Below the pieces are notes generated by a model, which had not been told where the DNA came from, did no database searches, and was given only the letters and a program-made list of their open reading frames with translations. This document shows positions 32,406 through 43,446 of a stretch of DNA of 64,000 nucleotides, piece after piece (the stretch's first letter is position 1; each line of letters opens with the position of its first letter). Location: the NCBI GenBank assembly GCA_036365455.1, contig JAWQUS010000007.1:19112001-19176000 (forward strand), in the 5' to 3' direction. The translations under genes were made by a program, and so were the position numbers. Source of the DNA: Macrosoma leucophasiata (taxonomy: Eukaryota; Arthropoda; Insecta; Lepidoptera; Hedylidae).

Positions 32406-32504
32406 GGAGCACAAAATTTGTAAGTACATATTACGTGTATTATGTCCTGAGTCCTGAGTACTATGTCCTGTACAGAGTCCTGGTAACCATTTGGTCCAGA
32501 CGTC

Positions 32505-32895
32505 GGGACGTGACGAGCTCATCGTATTCAAGTGGAGGATAATTCTTCCGCTAGTAGTCAGTGAAGCGAACAATGGCGGTCACACTATTCCAATAGGTTG
32601 GTAGTAAAAATAACAACGCGGGATGGGCAACAGCGATCCGCGATAAAACTACCGCCTCTGAGATCGCCGATCCGCCTGTCAAGCGTGGCGATTGATGGCA
32701 TATTCTCCCCTAATGACACACAACGCTGTTGTACGCGTCTTTAGGGAAGACTTAGTCCAGCAGTGGACGTCTTTCGACTGTAGTGATGATGATGATGTTC
32801 TCGGAGTGGTTTGACCGTCATTGTTCGGTTGACTAACTGTACTAGCGGAAGAATTCTCCTCCACTGGTGGGCAGTGGGGTTGTCACATTCCTTCT
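32505..32895. mobile_element. Family H foldback around a retroelement tail
   Basis: Arms 32505-32605 and 32808-32895 are imperfect inverted copies of family H (AATTCTTCCGCTAGTA, GAACAATGGCGGTC). Between them: a family L block (GTCAAGCGTGGCGATTGATG) and CCAGCAGTGGACGTCTTTCG with GATGATGATGATG. Class unknown. Confidence 0.55.
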
Positions 32896-33417
32896 TAGAG
32901 GAGGATGTCATACGTAGCAAATGTGACCATGGGGCTCTAGAGATACATTGCCTACTGAAATTCAGGATGTAAATAAAACAGAACATTTACGAAAAGGAAT
33001 CGAAAACAGTATTAGGGGATTCCCCCTGTAAGTATTGTGGCAGCTGTATTGCCAACTTGCAACATAATAATTTACCTATATAATTACAGTGTGGCCAACG
33101 CTCACTTTGAGATTAGCTAAGGTGTATTACATATTTTACATATTTGTATTTTTTTTTGGATACAGGTGCTTGGAGGGCCCCCTCCAAGATGCGACGCCTG
33201 TAGCATTTGCTGCCTCCTGCTATATGGCTAATCAGGCACTGGTATAACCACAAATACGAGAAAGTATGGGAAAAAACCAACCGTCGGTGCCCGGTACGAC
33301 AACCGGCGTTTGGTGTCCCAAACGCCCGATTTGAAAGAACCCTTAAAGTTGTTGATTTAAACTTGCTATTAATGAATAATTGTTATTATTAAATTTACAA
33401 CGAAAATTAAATTTACG
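32896..33417. other. Intergenic, unassigned GC-richer patch
   Basis: 33160-33345 is GC-richer (TGGAGGGCCCCCTCCAAG palindrome, GGTGCCCGGTACGACAACC) without a domain or a match to other repeats here. Confidence 0.3.
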
Positions 33418-33520
33418 GGTAGAGCTCTAGTGATGGCGCTCATAGGCTCACCAACGCATTACCTAATCTACCTGCCGCTAAATGGTAGTGTTCAGCGCTA
33501 TCGTGCTCCGGTAGAGTTTT
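33418..33520 (+). mobile_element. Family A SINE-like, 5' fragment
   Basis: GGTAGAGCTCTAGTGATGGC to AGCGCTATCGTGCTCCGGT, then breaks off just before a family C SINE. Confidence 0.75.
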
Positions 33521-33544
33521 AATTAATTTTTGGCACAGTATTTG

Positions 33545-33710
33545 ACGACCCGGTTAGTTCAGCGGTGTGAAACGACCGTTTGATTAGAAAGGTTTGAATG
33601 GCATACAGATTTTTGTTTCGGGTCTGGGTATTTGTGTACCTATGTGTTGTGTGTGTACAACGGCACGCGCACCTAGAATCGCTATGAGTGTAAGCGTATT
33701 TTATTTTACT
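33545..33710 (+). mobile_element. Family C tRNA-derived SINE (internally deleted)
   Basis: CGACCCGGTTAGTTCAGCGG head; the T-arm part is lost after GTTTGATTAGAAAGG; the body resumes TTTTTGTTTCGGGTCTGGG, then GTGTGTGTACAACGGCACG. Confidence 0.8.
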
Positions 33711-33902
33711 ATTTTTATAGTATAACAACTTAAAACTCAGGTGTGGAAAGTAAAAAAAAATAAAAATCGAAATCTAAGGTTCTTATGTAGATCATTATAG
33801 GCTACAATTTTCACTCACGATGTTAATGTAGGTATGCTTATTTGCCATATGTCATAATTTTTTTTATTATTTTTGTGTTCCATACAATTTAAATAACATA
33901 AT

Positions 33903-34262
33903 AATGGCAACCCATTATACGTCCCACTGCTGGGCACTAGTCTCTCCCCTTTTTTTGGGGGGACGCCTGGAGCTTACTCCACCACGCTGCTCCAATGCGG
34001 ATTGGTGGAGGTGGGTGGGTTAGTAGCCAACCCGCTGTCGGATGTTTTTCAAACCGCCCATAAGGTCTCCGACAAGGTTTAACGGATGCTATCTATCGAT
34101 AGCAACTGGGACCGACGGCTTAACGTGCCCTCTGAAGCACGGAAACGCGCATTTAATTTGCCACTAGCGGTCACCCATCACATTACCCGACCGCGCCCGT
34201 AGTGCTTAACCGAGTAGATCGCTTACGATCTACACCAGCCGCTGGGACATGCGCGCTTCAAA
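33903..34262 (-). mobile_element. Family E SINE-like repeat, full-length
   Basis: AATGGCAACCCATTATACGT and CCCACTGCTGGGCACTAGTC at the left (3') end; TCGCTTACGATCTACACCAG and GGGACATGCGCGCTTC at the right (5') end. Confidence 0.85.
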
Positions 34263-34379
34263 TCCAAACTATAAAAGGTATAAGGCAAACCTTGAGTTCA
34301 TATTTAATGACATGACGTACAATATTTAGTGGAAAATTATTTTGGTGTGGAGTTTTTGTGAATCCTTAACTAATCCTCA

Positions 34380-35780
34380 GCTGTTAATTAGGTTCATAAA
34401 AAAACGTCAAGGATAAGTTCACAAAATGAAATATTGTGTTCAATAATTATAATTTTGAATAACCGAGAACTTAAGTCGTCATTGCTTGTGGTTGGAAAAT
34501 ACGTCCGATAACAGAACAAATCGATCTGATACAAGTTTTTCAACAAAGAAATCGTTCGTGAATTCGTGATTCCTATAATGAATTTCTCCGACCGAATATA
34601 GGTATGTAAAAATAAGCGAGAGCGATCGGTGAAGCGCGTGCAAAAAGCCCATTGCTCCCGCATCATTATGGAATTAAAGGTAAACAGGTGTGAAATTAAG
34701 CTCACTTTTTGTTCAGCTAATAGATTGCGGCGCACTTTTCCGTCCCGAGGCGCGCCACTTACGTAATACCCCACCATTACAGACGTACAAATCACCTAAA
34801 CGCCCCGTTTAAAACTCTATAATTTCGCACTAAACAGAATGATTTGGGAGTTTCGTCTCGTTATAAATTTCCACTTTTGTTTTTTCGCCTTCACCAATTA
34901 CACCCGGTTTTGTTCCGACAAAGAGTTTTTTGTACGAATTCGGACGGTTGATTGATGGGCGATTATATTTGGGTTTGATCCGAAAATGCTTCCGAGTTTC
35001 GAATGATAGCAACAATATGCTTTACGGTTGCCCGTTCCCATAATTTTATAATGATATTGTTCTACCGCTTGTCATGAAACGCCGTTTAACTCAGTCAGTA
35101 TCATTCGCTGCGCCGTTACATGCTTAATTTGCTGGAAGTGATTTATCTCAATTTGGCACTAAATTGTTGTAATGTTGCTCATTAATCATAAACAATTCTA
35201 AGTACACGCAGATAAAAATATCTCGTGTGAGTTCGTGTTCCTCGGTAAGTGTACAGAATTATTTACGCGAATTACCGTGCACGTTAAAGCTTAATGCATT
35301 CTAGACACTTTTCCACACGACGGGTAAACAGAATATTTCTAAGCGAAATTGCACTACGATTTTCAGTGGAACGAAGCAGCGCCCACAATGTTGGAAGGAC
35401 GGAGAGCTTTTCTAACCATTTCACGGTATAACCACCACAAACAGCGACCAAGACGAATCTATACGCTGTTTGCTCACCGTTTGACCCGGCTCCACTAGCG
35501 CCCACTAACCTACTGCCGGATAAGAAACGCCTGTGACTCACACCACTGAATTCTCGCACGTATTACTAGCAATACAGGGTGTAATGTTCGCTGACAATGG
35601 CTATTCATCTCTTTGATGTAATGATGTGTAGCCTGTATCAACTGTTTATTTACTGCGTGCCGTTTCGAATCACCCGATCGTAAATCGTGGAGCGAGCAAA
35701 GGAACAGTTGTTTTATTGTAAAGGCGGTTGAGTTTTTATTTCTGTGTCATTCGTGTGCTGCTTCAGATGTTTGTTCCGCA
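34380..35780. other. Repeat-free island, candidate regulatory sequence
   Basis: About 1.4 kb with no repeat-family copy. Contains TTGATTGATGG (34948-34958, Exd/Pbx-like), CCACTTTTGTTTTTTCG (Sox/TCF-like), CATTAATCATAAACAATTC and TGCTTAATTTGC. The 133-codon (34394-34795) and 91-codon (35284-35559) minus-strand frames have no domain and are not called genes. Confidence 0.3.
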
Positions 35781-36616
35781 GCAGGCTTCGATTGTGACTT
35801 GTAGAAGAGTCTTCAGGGGTACCGTTAGTAGAGACCGTTCGGTAAATTAATTTGATAATACAGCCATATGTTGATAGGAGATAAGAACTGAATAATGTGA
35901 TATTTTGAAGGTATCTACCGAAAGTGCTGCAAATAATATCATCATTTTTTTATCATATTGTTGGAAGTATATAAAAGCAGACATCTTCTCTTTTTTTTAG
36001 ATCGGACAGACATCTGCTCTGTACTTGATAACATAACCATTGAAACAATTTCAACGATATTTTGCAATGTAACTTGAGGAAGGTCAAAAGCCTTATTGGT
36101 TATTATAAATTAATTTACGCTAGATAAATTGGGTGCCTTACCTAATGTAACTAAGATACAAATAAATTAAATAGTAATGCATTTAAGTTTCATAGTTATA
36201 AGTGAAAAACATTGCATAATAAGTGGGTAACTACTATTTCGTTTAGATCTCTCGAGTTGATGGATGATGTTTTAAAAGTGTAACATTCCTTTAAATCGTA
36301 CATTTGAGTTTATCTTTTGGGTTCGCAGGTTTAATCACAATTACAACAAAGTTCATCCTCGTGTTTCAAATATGAGCAGGTATACCTACTTAGTCGGTTG
36401 AGCAGAAAACCGTTACGTAAGTGACATGGCTGACAGAATAAATAAAAATATGGAAGTTCAAGTAATAAAGCTCTAAAATATAATGGCAACATTATGAAGT
36501 TTTCCTTGCTCTAGATTCTGGTGGACTCATGTAGGTACGTTCGTTAAAGTCAAAAATAGTGTTCCAAAATTTAGAAATTGGCAAAAAGCTATTGTTTCTA
36601 TAATCAACTATAATTT
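35781..36616. other. AT-rich intergenic, nothing recognised
   Basis: No gene or recognised repeat copy. Confidence 0.4.
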
Positions 36617-36898
36617 ACTGGTGGTACAGTTCCAGTGACGGAGCTCGCGGGCGTAGGCACCACCGCATTACCTACTTACCTACCTTATTTGCCTTGCCTC
36701 CTTACGTGTTCCGGTCAGGTGGTAATGTACGGCCCTGTTATTTCTGGCACAGAGGCATAACCATAACCTTAGGCCTCAGGAGTGGTATCACACCTGCATT
36801 TTGACCTTGGTCTTCGTGTGGGTGTCTAAAGGCTGCAGTCATCACTTAACATCAATGTGAACTGCATGCTTGTTTGCCACTTCCGTTTAATAAAAAAA
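36617..36898 (+). mobile_element. Family A SINE-like, full-length
   Basis: ACTGGTGGTACAGTTCCAGT to CCACTTCCGTTTAATAAAAA, with a short deletion around the AAATGGTAGTG block. Confidence 0.92.
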
Positions 36899-36948
36899 GA
36901 CATCTATAGTTCTTTGTAATTTTGATTGTATGGAGGTTTAAAAAACTA

Positions 36949-37340
36949 GTAGTTGAAACTCTAGTGACAGAACTCGAGAGTGCAGGCAATTACCTAATTT
37001 CATCATCATCAGTTTAGTCGGTAGATCTATACTGTTGGACAAAAGATGACAAAGCTTGCCACAATGAACGATCAAGGCCTAGCTTGATTCGAATCATTCG
37101 ACCTCGCTTACTTAATTTACCGCTAAATAGTAGAGTTCAGCGAGGGTATTAAACATTCCAATGAAATGATCATGTCAATATCCTGTAAAAGGAAAGACAG
37201 TGTAACTCTAACAGGTTGAAACCTATCTTCATCGAAACCTTAAGGCTTATGTAGACTATCTAGGATCTTTAAGCAGCAAAACGCACTTACCATCAACGTG
37301 AACTGCATGTTTGTTTACACTTCCATAATATATAAAGATG
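36949..37340 (+). mobile_element. Family A SINE-like, diverged, with nested fragment
   Basis: GTAGTTGAAACTCTAGTGAC and CAGGCAATTACCTAATTTC at the start; ACCGCTAAATAGTAGAG at ~37120; ACCATCAACGTGAACTGCATG at the end. An insert of about 105 bp (37004-37110) begins CATCATCATCAG, the complement of a GATGATGATG retroelement tail. Confidence 0.65.
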
Positions 37341-38435
37341 AAACCTTAGTTAAATATTTTCGGCGCCGGCGCGTCTCTTCTTCGTGTTGAGGGTGCTTAG
37401 CGTATAATTTGAACAAACACTCCACACACACACGAACCACTATTGCGTAGTTGTTTTAATTCCGTTACAATTCGCGTCTGCATTTTGTAATGCTTAATTT
37501 ATAACAAAACTATTTTTGCTGTATCTAAATCATTGACAGGGTGATTCAAAATTGAAAATATCAAACATTGTTGTGCAATTTATTTTGATCGAGTTGAGTT
37601 TGGTATTGCACGAATTTGGTTCATTATCTGTGATAGTGTTTACTTAGTTGTCAGTTGGTGAGAAGTTTATAAGGAGTTATTTAATATTTATGAGCTGATC
37701 GACTCATAGTGGAGGAGTAAGAAGGCAAAATTATGACTTAATTTATATCTTGCTAATAGCAGTATTGTTAGATACCTAGTACCTAACATATTATATTCTT
37801 TCCAGGGCTATAATGTACGAGCATTTGTGAATTTGGGTTTATCAAAAATGTACGTTTGTGATGCAACCGATAAGTGATTGTTGATCACTTATTTACCATA
37901 AACGCCGCATGAATTTTTCTTTACAACTCAACGAATCAGATGCAAATGCTGAGTGCAAGATCCACCCGTATCTAGGCTAGAGTTATCTGTGATTTTAATT
38001 TGGTACTCATATTCATGTCAATATAATGATGAGGCAAATAACTAACATACCCTGAGATACTTTACCATCTCCGTAGCAAATATTGACAAAGAAGTTGTAG
38101 GTGCTTTCCATCGAAGAAGTCCCCTGAAGCTTGAAAAAATCTATTAACTTTGAGCATAGGAATACGATTTTTCCATCGACCATTACGATAGACTTTGCAG
38201 TTTATACAATATCGTTAGTATGTCGCTGTACTTTTAACTAATTATCATATTCTCCTCTGACTGGATATACATTCTCTAAATCATATATATGCGTAAAAAT
38301 AAGGTTAGCAGCATATCTCGAACATCTCGATGAACGAAATAATTCTGTAGCGGGAACCTAACCTATGAAAAATTTTAGTTTTTGCAACACATGCAAGTGA
38401 ACTGACAAATTTAAGAAAATATGGATAGAAAAAAT
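37341..38435. other. AT-rich intergenic, nothing recognised
   Basis: No gene. A GC-rich short patch at 37360-37395 is unassigned. Confidence 0.4.
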
Positions 38436-38520
38436 TGACTCCGAGCATCAATCTGAACCTCAGGATAACCAGTCCAGCCGCTTTACTGCTAAGCTACCGA
38501 ACGCGAAGCTAACATCTGAG
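38436..38520 (-). mobile_element. Family D-like tRNA head, fragment
   Basis: GATAACCAGTCCAGCCGC, TTTACTGCTAAGCTACCGAA resembles the head at 24510-24560 on the minus strand. The B box is degraded. Confidence 0.5.
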
Positions 38521-38924
38521 CGTTGACTTTTTTTTCCAGTTTTGATTTTAACCTATTCGGGATCGGTGAGCGTATGTGTGCATTTTATGTATGTTTATAC
38601 ATAAAGATAGTTGGTAAGGTAAAAAAACTCTACTGGTAGTAAAATAGCTGATATTTTATGCTATCAAACGAAAATGGGATGGAATTAATATCAAGTCAAA
38701 CCAGAAACCAGACGCCCACGTGACGGGCCTGAACTTCCGAAAAGGATAAATATTTGTGTATTCCTAAGCGACTCGTAAGATACTTTGATTCAATGTACAC
38801 TTAAATTGTCAAACTGTCAATGAATTATTTCTTTAGTGGTTTAGAAAATATTTGAGTATAATGTCTGGTGTGATATAACCTGCAGACAATGAGCTGATGC
38901 AGCATTTATAGGCTTATACCTACT
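38521..38924. other. AT-rich intergenic, nothing recognised
   Basis: No gene or recognised repeat. Confidence 0.35.
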
Positions 38925-39190
38925 TAATTATCTATACATCTATACATCAAAATAGGAGTGTCTGTTTATAATATAAAAATAACCGCTTTTTACTAAATAC
39001 ATAAATATATAAACGGCACATACCTACCTACAAAAACTTTTTTACTATCTTTGTATGTTTGTCGTTTTTCTTAAAAAAAATCCGGTTTGTTACGGCTGAT
39101 CTCCGGAATGGCTGAACCGATTTTGACGGCATTTTCACTGGCAGATAGTTCATGTATTGAGGAGTAACTAAGGCTGCTTTTATTTATGAA
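38925..39190 (+). mobile_element. Family I dispersed element, third copy
   Basis: AATAACCGCTTTTTACTAAA, GGAATGGCTGAACCGATTTTG, CACTGGCAGATAGTTCATG, AGGAGTAACTAAGGCTGC. A single unit of the repeat amplified at 7625-8170. Confidence 0.65.
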
Positions 39191-39204
39191 TTATATTATA
39201 AAAA

Positions 39205-39320
39205 CTACCGCGACTGCGATTGCCAATCTGCATGCCAAGCGTGGCGATTATGGGATATCATTATGGCAAGGGTTGGAACCAGCAGTGGATGTATTTCGGC
39301 TGAAATGATGATGAAATTGG
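39205..39320 (+). repeat. Family L block with CAGCAGTGGA-GATGATG tail
   Basis: ATGCCAAGCGTGGCGATTATG and ACCAGCAGTGGATGTATTTCGG, then ATGATGATGAAA, parallel to about 32645-32800. Confidence 0.55.
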
Positions 39321-39488
39321 TAGAGTGACGACGACAGAAAAATCTGTATTTTTGACAAAAAAGTTCACATTTATGTATGCTAATACTGAAAGCTATACAA
39401 ATTTACATAAAATACTAGATGCCTACATGCAAATGTGTTCGCTGCCCTGAAGCAAAGGATTTTTTTACCTTTGTCAGAGAATCACTAC

Positions 39489-39800
39489 ATAATATAAAAC
39501 AAAGTCGCTTTCTCTGTCCCTATATATCCCTATGTATGCTTAAATCCATAAAACTACGCAACGGATTTTGATGCGGTTTTTTTTAATAGATAGAGTGATT
39601 AAAGAGAAAGGTTTATAATATGTATAACAACATCCATTAAATATAGGCTACCCCCTTATTTATAAACGTATTTTAGCTGCACATTTGACAATGCAACTGA
39701 CAAAGACAAAGTATTCTATAGCTGTAACGTTTCTAATGTACTTTTATGAAAGGTATATTTTTTATACCCCTACGAAGCCGGGGCGGATCGCTAGTATGTA
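39489..39800 (+). mobile_element. Family M dispersed element with inserted MITE half
   Basis: AACTACGCAACGGATTTTGATG to CCTACGAAGCCGGGGCGGAT-CGCTAGT. At 39650-39755 a stretch CCCCCTTATTTATAAACGTA... matches the left half of the MITE at 16697. Confidence 0.6.
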
Positions 39801-40011
39801 ATAATACTACGTATAGAATGGACACTTCGACGTCCCGCCCGATTTCCCTGCCTCACCCAACCTCCTCCCCTCTTATGGGCGACGTTTGGTATTCTCTACG
39901 TGCTATGCACACAAGTGCACGTGTAAATACACGTCACTGATTCATGTCTGTGTAATAGAGACCAAATTAAGTGTTGGTATGGAATTTTGGTAAAGTGTCC
40001 GCGGTGTGCCT

Positions 40012-40240
40012 TTGAGCCAGTAATAACGGGCCGTACATTACCTTACACGAACACGATAGTTTTAATTTTTAACCAATCTTATACTACACTAGATATTAAT
40101 CTAGCAGTAGACAGAATTTTTACTGGTGGTAGAGCTCCAGAGACGGAGCTCGCGGGCGCAGAAACCACCGTATTACCTTATTTTGTTGCTATTAAATGGT
40201 AGTGTTCACCACTATAGTATTCCGGTCAGATGGTAATCAT
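40012..40240. mobile_element. Two facing family A fragments
   Basis: 40012-40065 is a short minus-oriented middle piece (GGGCCGTACATTACC, CACGAACACGATAG). 40122-40240 is a plus 5' half (ACTGGTGGTAGAGCTCCAGA to AGTATTCCGGTCAGATGG). Confidence 0.75.
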
Positions 40241-40384
40241 TAAATGAGATAAGCGAGACAGTCTCCTGCGTATTCCTATTTCCATTAACAGGCATAATAA
40301 TAATATAGTGGCATTTGTTATAGCTAAAAAACCTGATGACATCCGTGTAAGTCCAAAAATAGTAAAAACTTAATGAGAATCGAG

Positions 40385-40640
40385 ATCGGGGCGGATAACG
40401 TAATCCGTGTCGACTTTATTTGTTTTTAATTATTCAGTGGCCAGTCCGCCCCTGGCTAATGACTCTATCGCGGGCGATTTATGAGTTCCCCGGGCCCTTT
40501 GTTTTTTGCTGCCCACGTACTTGGTGGATGATTGAGGAGCTGCTTTCGAAGGACGAAGATTTACAGCCAAAATTGTGTGTCGACACGATCTACAAAATTG
40601 TTTTGGTTGGAACTGAAGCGTCGATTTGTGATGGTAAATG
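40385..40640. other. Higher-GC unique island, candidate regulatory sequence
   Basis: About 250 bp with mixed composition, no repeat match and motif-like words: TTTAATTATTCAG, GGCTAATGACTC, GGGCGATTTATGAG (Hox-like), CCCTTTGTTTTTTG (Sox/TCF-like). Overlapping short frames on both strands lack domains. Confidence 0.3.
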
Positions 40641-41880
40641 ACTGCCAAATAGTATTTTGGTGTATGGTTGATATGAGATGTATTCGGTTTGCATTTTTTT
40701 TGCATTCGTATTACGCTAGTGTATTTTTACCTCAGTTATGACATGCAGATGTAGAATGTAGAAGAAGCACGGCTTCTTTTACATTCATCATTCTCTTCAT
40801 ACATCATCTTCTTTATTAGCTAGGTATTTAAATTACTTTTTAATTTATTAGCTTTATGGTTAATAATAATATGTACTTTGTATTAATATTTATAAATGTG
40901 TGCCATTTCTTATTTTCTTTTCTTGCACCTTGATTTTGAATGGACACCATGTATTCTGCATAGGTATGTCATCAAGTCATCATCGTCTGTCATTAGGGAC
41001 AGGGTAAAACCTATATTTATCCTGTACCTAATGACAGTTGTATGTAAGTAAAAGATTGAGTATTCACTCTGATCTTAGACGGTTAAAAGGTACATAAATT
41101 TTATTTAACTTCACAAATCCCTATATGAAATTCGTACTTAAATAAAAAGTCAGATAAAAGTAATTGACAGAGTACAGCCAACATCGTTTGATTAGCCAGA
41201 TAAATTACTATTGAAAGACAAAACATCTCAAAATAACTGTCAATTAATTTCACCTCTCTCAATACAACTTCACAAGTTCATCACAAATTCCTGAACAAAA
41301 ACAATATGACAAATTAAGGAATGTAACATTTTGTTGTTACTTTCAATTATTTCTTCAAAGGACGCTGTAACCTTACTTTAAAACTAACACGTTCATGGCT
41401 AGTTTTTATTACCTTTTTGTACTCGACGTTCTACCGGCACGAAATTATCGGGGACCTATTTTATAATCATGCTAAAAAACAGTATGGCTCTTTTTTCGTT
41501 TGAAATTTAACGTTTTTCGGACTATATTGTTATGGGCATATTTTTATGACAATTATTAAATTAATCCTAAAACACAGTCTAATTCTGTAATGTTATCGGG
41601 CGTCAGTTGTATACCAGTTTTATTACCTTTCAGAAGAACACGCAATCGGTGCATTACTTTTGTCGGATGGGGTCTAACATTGATATTACGCAAAGTATGT
41701 ATGTATGTATGTATGCAGAGAACGTAAAGCGCCAGATATTCCGGTCCTGTTACATCTCCCTTGCTTCATCTACATTCATCATTCTCTTTATACATACGCC
41801 CTAAGACTCTAGACACCCTCAGATAGTACTCGACATATTTGGTACCTGGACTTGAAAGTATACAGGTGGAATATATGTAT
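40641..41880. other. AT-rich intergenic; (GTAT)n microsatellite
   Basis: (GTAT)n at about 41696-41715. A short phrase ACATTCATCATTCTCTTCATAC (40778) recurs in part at 41770. No gene. Confidence 0.45.
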
Positions 41881-41914
41881 AAATGGTTTATTTTGTTATA
41901 ATGGTGGTTTATTA

Positions 41915-42125
41915 CATTGTTTTTTTATGATATGAAGCCTAAGTGGTTTTGCCTCTACCAGTTCGCCGATTAGGTATTTGGGTTCCTTGCCCATTTCATA
42001 GTAGCGAACTTTTTTTTTTTTATAAGAAAATACCCGAATATGAAGGCCCGGGTCAAAGGTGCCAAGGGTGATTAAACCTCTCAGCCCCAGCAACTCACTA
42101 AAGCACCGAGGTAGTGATTATATCC
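41915..42125 (-). mobile_element. Dispersed SINE-like fragment ending in a hairpin
   Basis: Minus strand reads CACTACCTCGGTGCTTTAGT, GAGTTGCTGGGGCTGAG, CCTTGGCACCTTTGACCC, GGGCCTTCATATTCGGG. A family A-like A-rich 3' end (ATGATATGAAGCCTAAGTGG) lies at its left. Its right end is duplicated in inverted form. Confidence 0.45.
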
Positions 42126-42159
42126 AAAAAGGATATAATCACTACCTCGGTGCTTTAGT
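42097..42159. repeat. 29-bp perfect hairpin, 5-nt loop
   Basis: Arms 42097-42125 and 42131-42159 are perfect complements around AAAAA. The left arm is the end of the SINE-like fragment at 41915-42125. Confidence 0.93.
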
Positions 42160-42302
42160 AAAATTTACAATTCGCGAACGATAGAAATGTTCTTAGGTTT
42201 TCGCGAGCTACACTCATTGAAATAAAACTGTTTTTACGGTATTATCTCGCGTATAATACACTAAAATGAAAAATGTTTCAAATAAAAATATGCAAAAACA
42301 AT

Positions 42303-42437
42303 ACTTTCTTCTTTATGTAAGGAAGGTGGCTAACAAGCATTCAACTCACAATGATGTTTAGTGATGACTGCAGCCTAAAGACATCTACATAAAAACCAGA
42401 GGTCAAAATGCAGATACGTTGCCATCCCTGAGACCTA
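42303..42437 (-). mobile_element. Family A (older subfamily), 3' half
   Basis: TAACAAGCATTCAACTCAC, GTGATGACTGCAGCCTAAAG, AACCAGAGGTCAAAATGCAG, GCCATCCCTGAGACCTAA. Confidence 0.75.
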
Positions 42438-43245
42438 ATACATGTATTATTTATATATAACATTAAAGCTATTTTTTTCTTATTACTATGATATACGGGA
42501 GCCAAATTAAAATTAAAGTTGCTGGCTTTTAAAGATAAAATAAAGTAATCAAAAATACTTGCGGCCAAATTTTGATAGGCAACCTAGTGGATATTCACAG
42601 GGTTACAAGTACTAAAAATTCTACTAATTTTATAGCTAAAATGCGAGGAGAACTACGCAACATCAACACAACGTAGGTATTGGTGTGCGTGAGAGTTGCT
42701 ATATTTTCCGTTGACTTTCTCCCAGCAGTAAAACGTCTTTGTACACCGTTCCTAGAACATTAATCACGCCCTGTCATACACTATAAACTAAGTTTTTGCA
42801 TTCCAAACGAATTCGTAGACACATGATAAGCGATCGAGTCTTATCGTGGCTTTTCAAAAAACATTTCGATAACAAATAGATACTTGATTAGTCATCATTG
42901 TCATATTTTAAATGTTTGGTGGTGATATTGTTTTCCTTCTTTTTCGTCCACGTAGAATTTAATAAAATTATTGTACAGTATCTTACGCGGACGAAGTCGT
43001 CGGCACAGCTAGTTTAGAAATAAACCAATTCTTCTTATATCCTGGGATCTCGGGCAATAGCTTTCAACTACCCATTGATTTGTTTCCTATGTGATTAGGT
43101 ACACCAATCGAAATCATAACGTGACATATTATTTGACTTAATCGAAATCATACCGTGACAAATTATTTAACCGAGTAATCTTTACCATTATAGATAAAGT
43201 AGTAAAGTAAAATTAAATAAAATAATTATAGGAGACTATCAGTTT
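42438..43245. other. AT-rich intergenic with short tandem duplication
   Basis: A 34-bp unit (AATCGAAATCATAACGTGAC...) is present twice at 43106-43139 and 43140-43173. At about 42985-43015, CGCGGACGAAGTCGTCGGCAC is a family I 3' end. No gene. Confidence 0.5.
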
Positions 43246-43249
43246 CGGG

Positions 43250-43446
43250 TATGGTTTTGTACCATGTAGATTTCATAAAAAATGCAATAAAAAAATCTAA
43301 TGCCATCAATTAAAATGTACCTAATAATTAAAATGTCTTTTCCATTTTTTTAAAAGTATTACTAACATTTACAAGATTGCGGTCTTCCAACATAAAGAAC
43401 CATGGATGGCATTATTTTATTTTTTCGCATCTTGTACAAAACCATA
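43250..43446. mobile_element. MITE-like imperfect foldback
   Basis: Perfect 13-bp ends TATGGTTTTGTAC (43250-43262; complement 43434-43446), and a second inverted block AATGCCATC/GATGGCATT internal to them. Non-coding; target duplication unclear. Confidence 0.5.

Noticed and set aside
34394..34795. 133-codon minus-strand ORF
   Set aside because: Composition follows the AT-rich DNA, with no domain and no supporting codon pattern.
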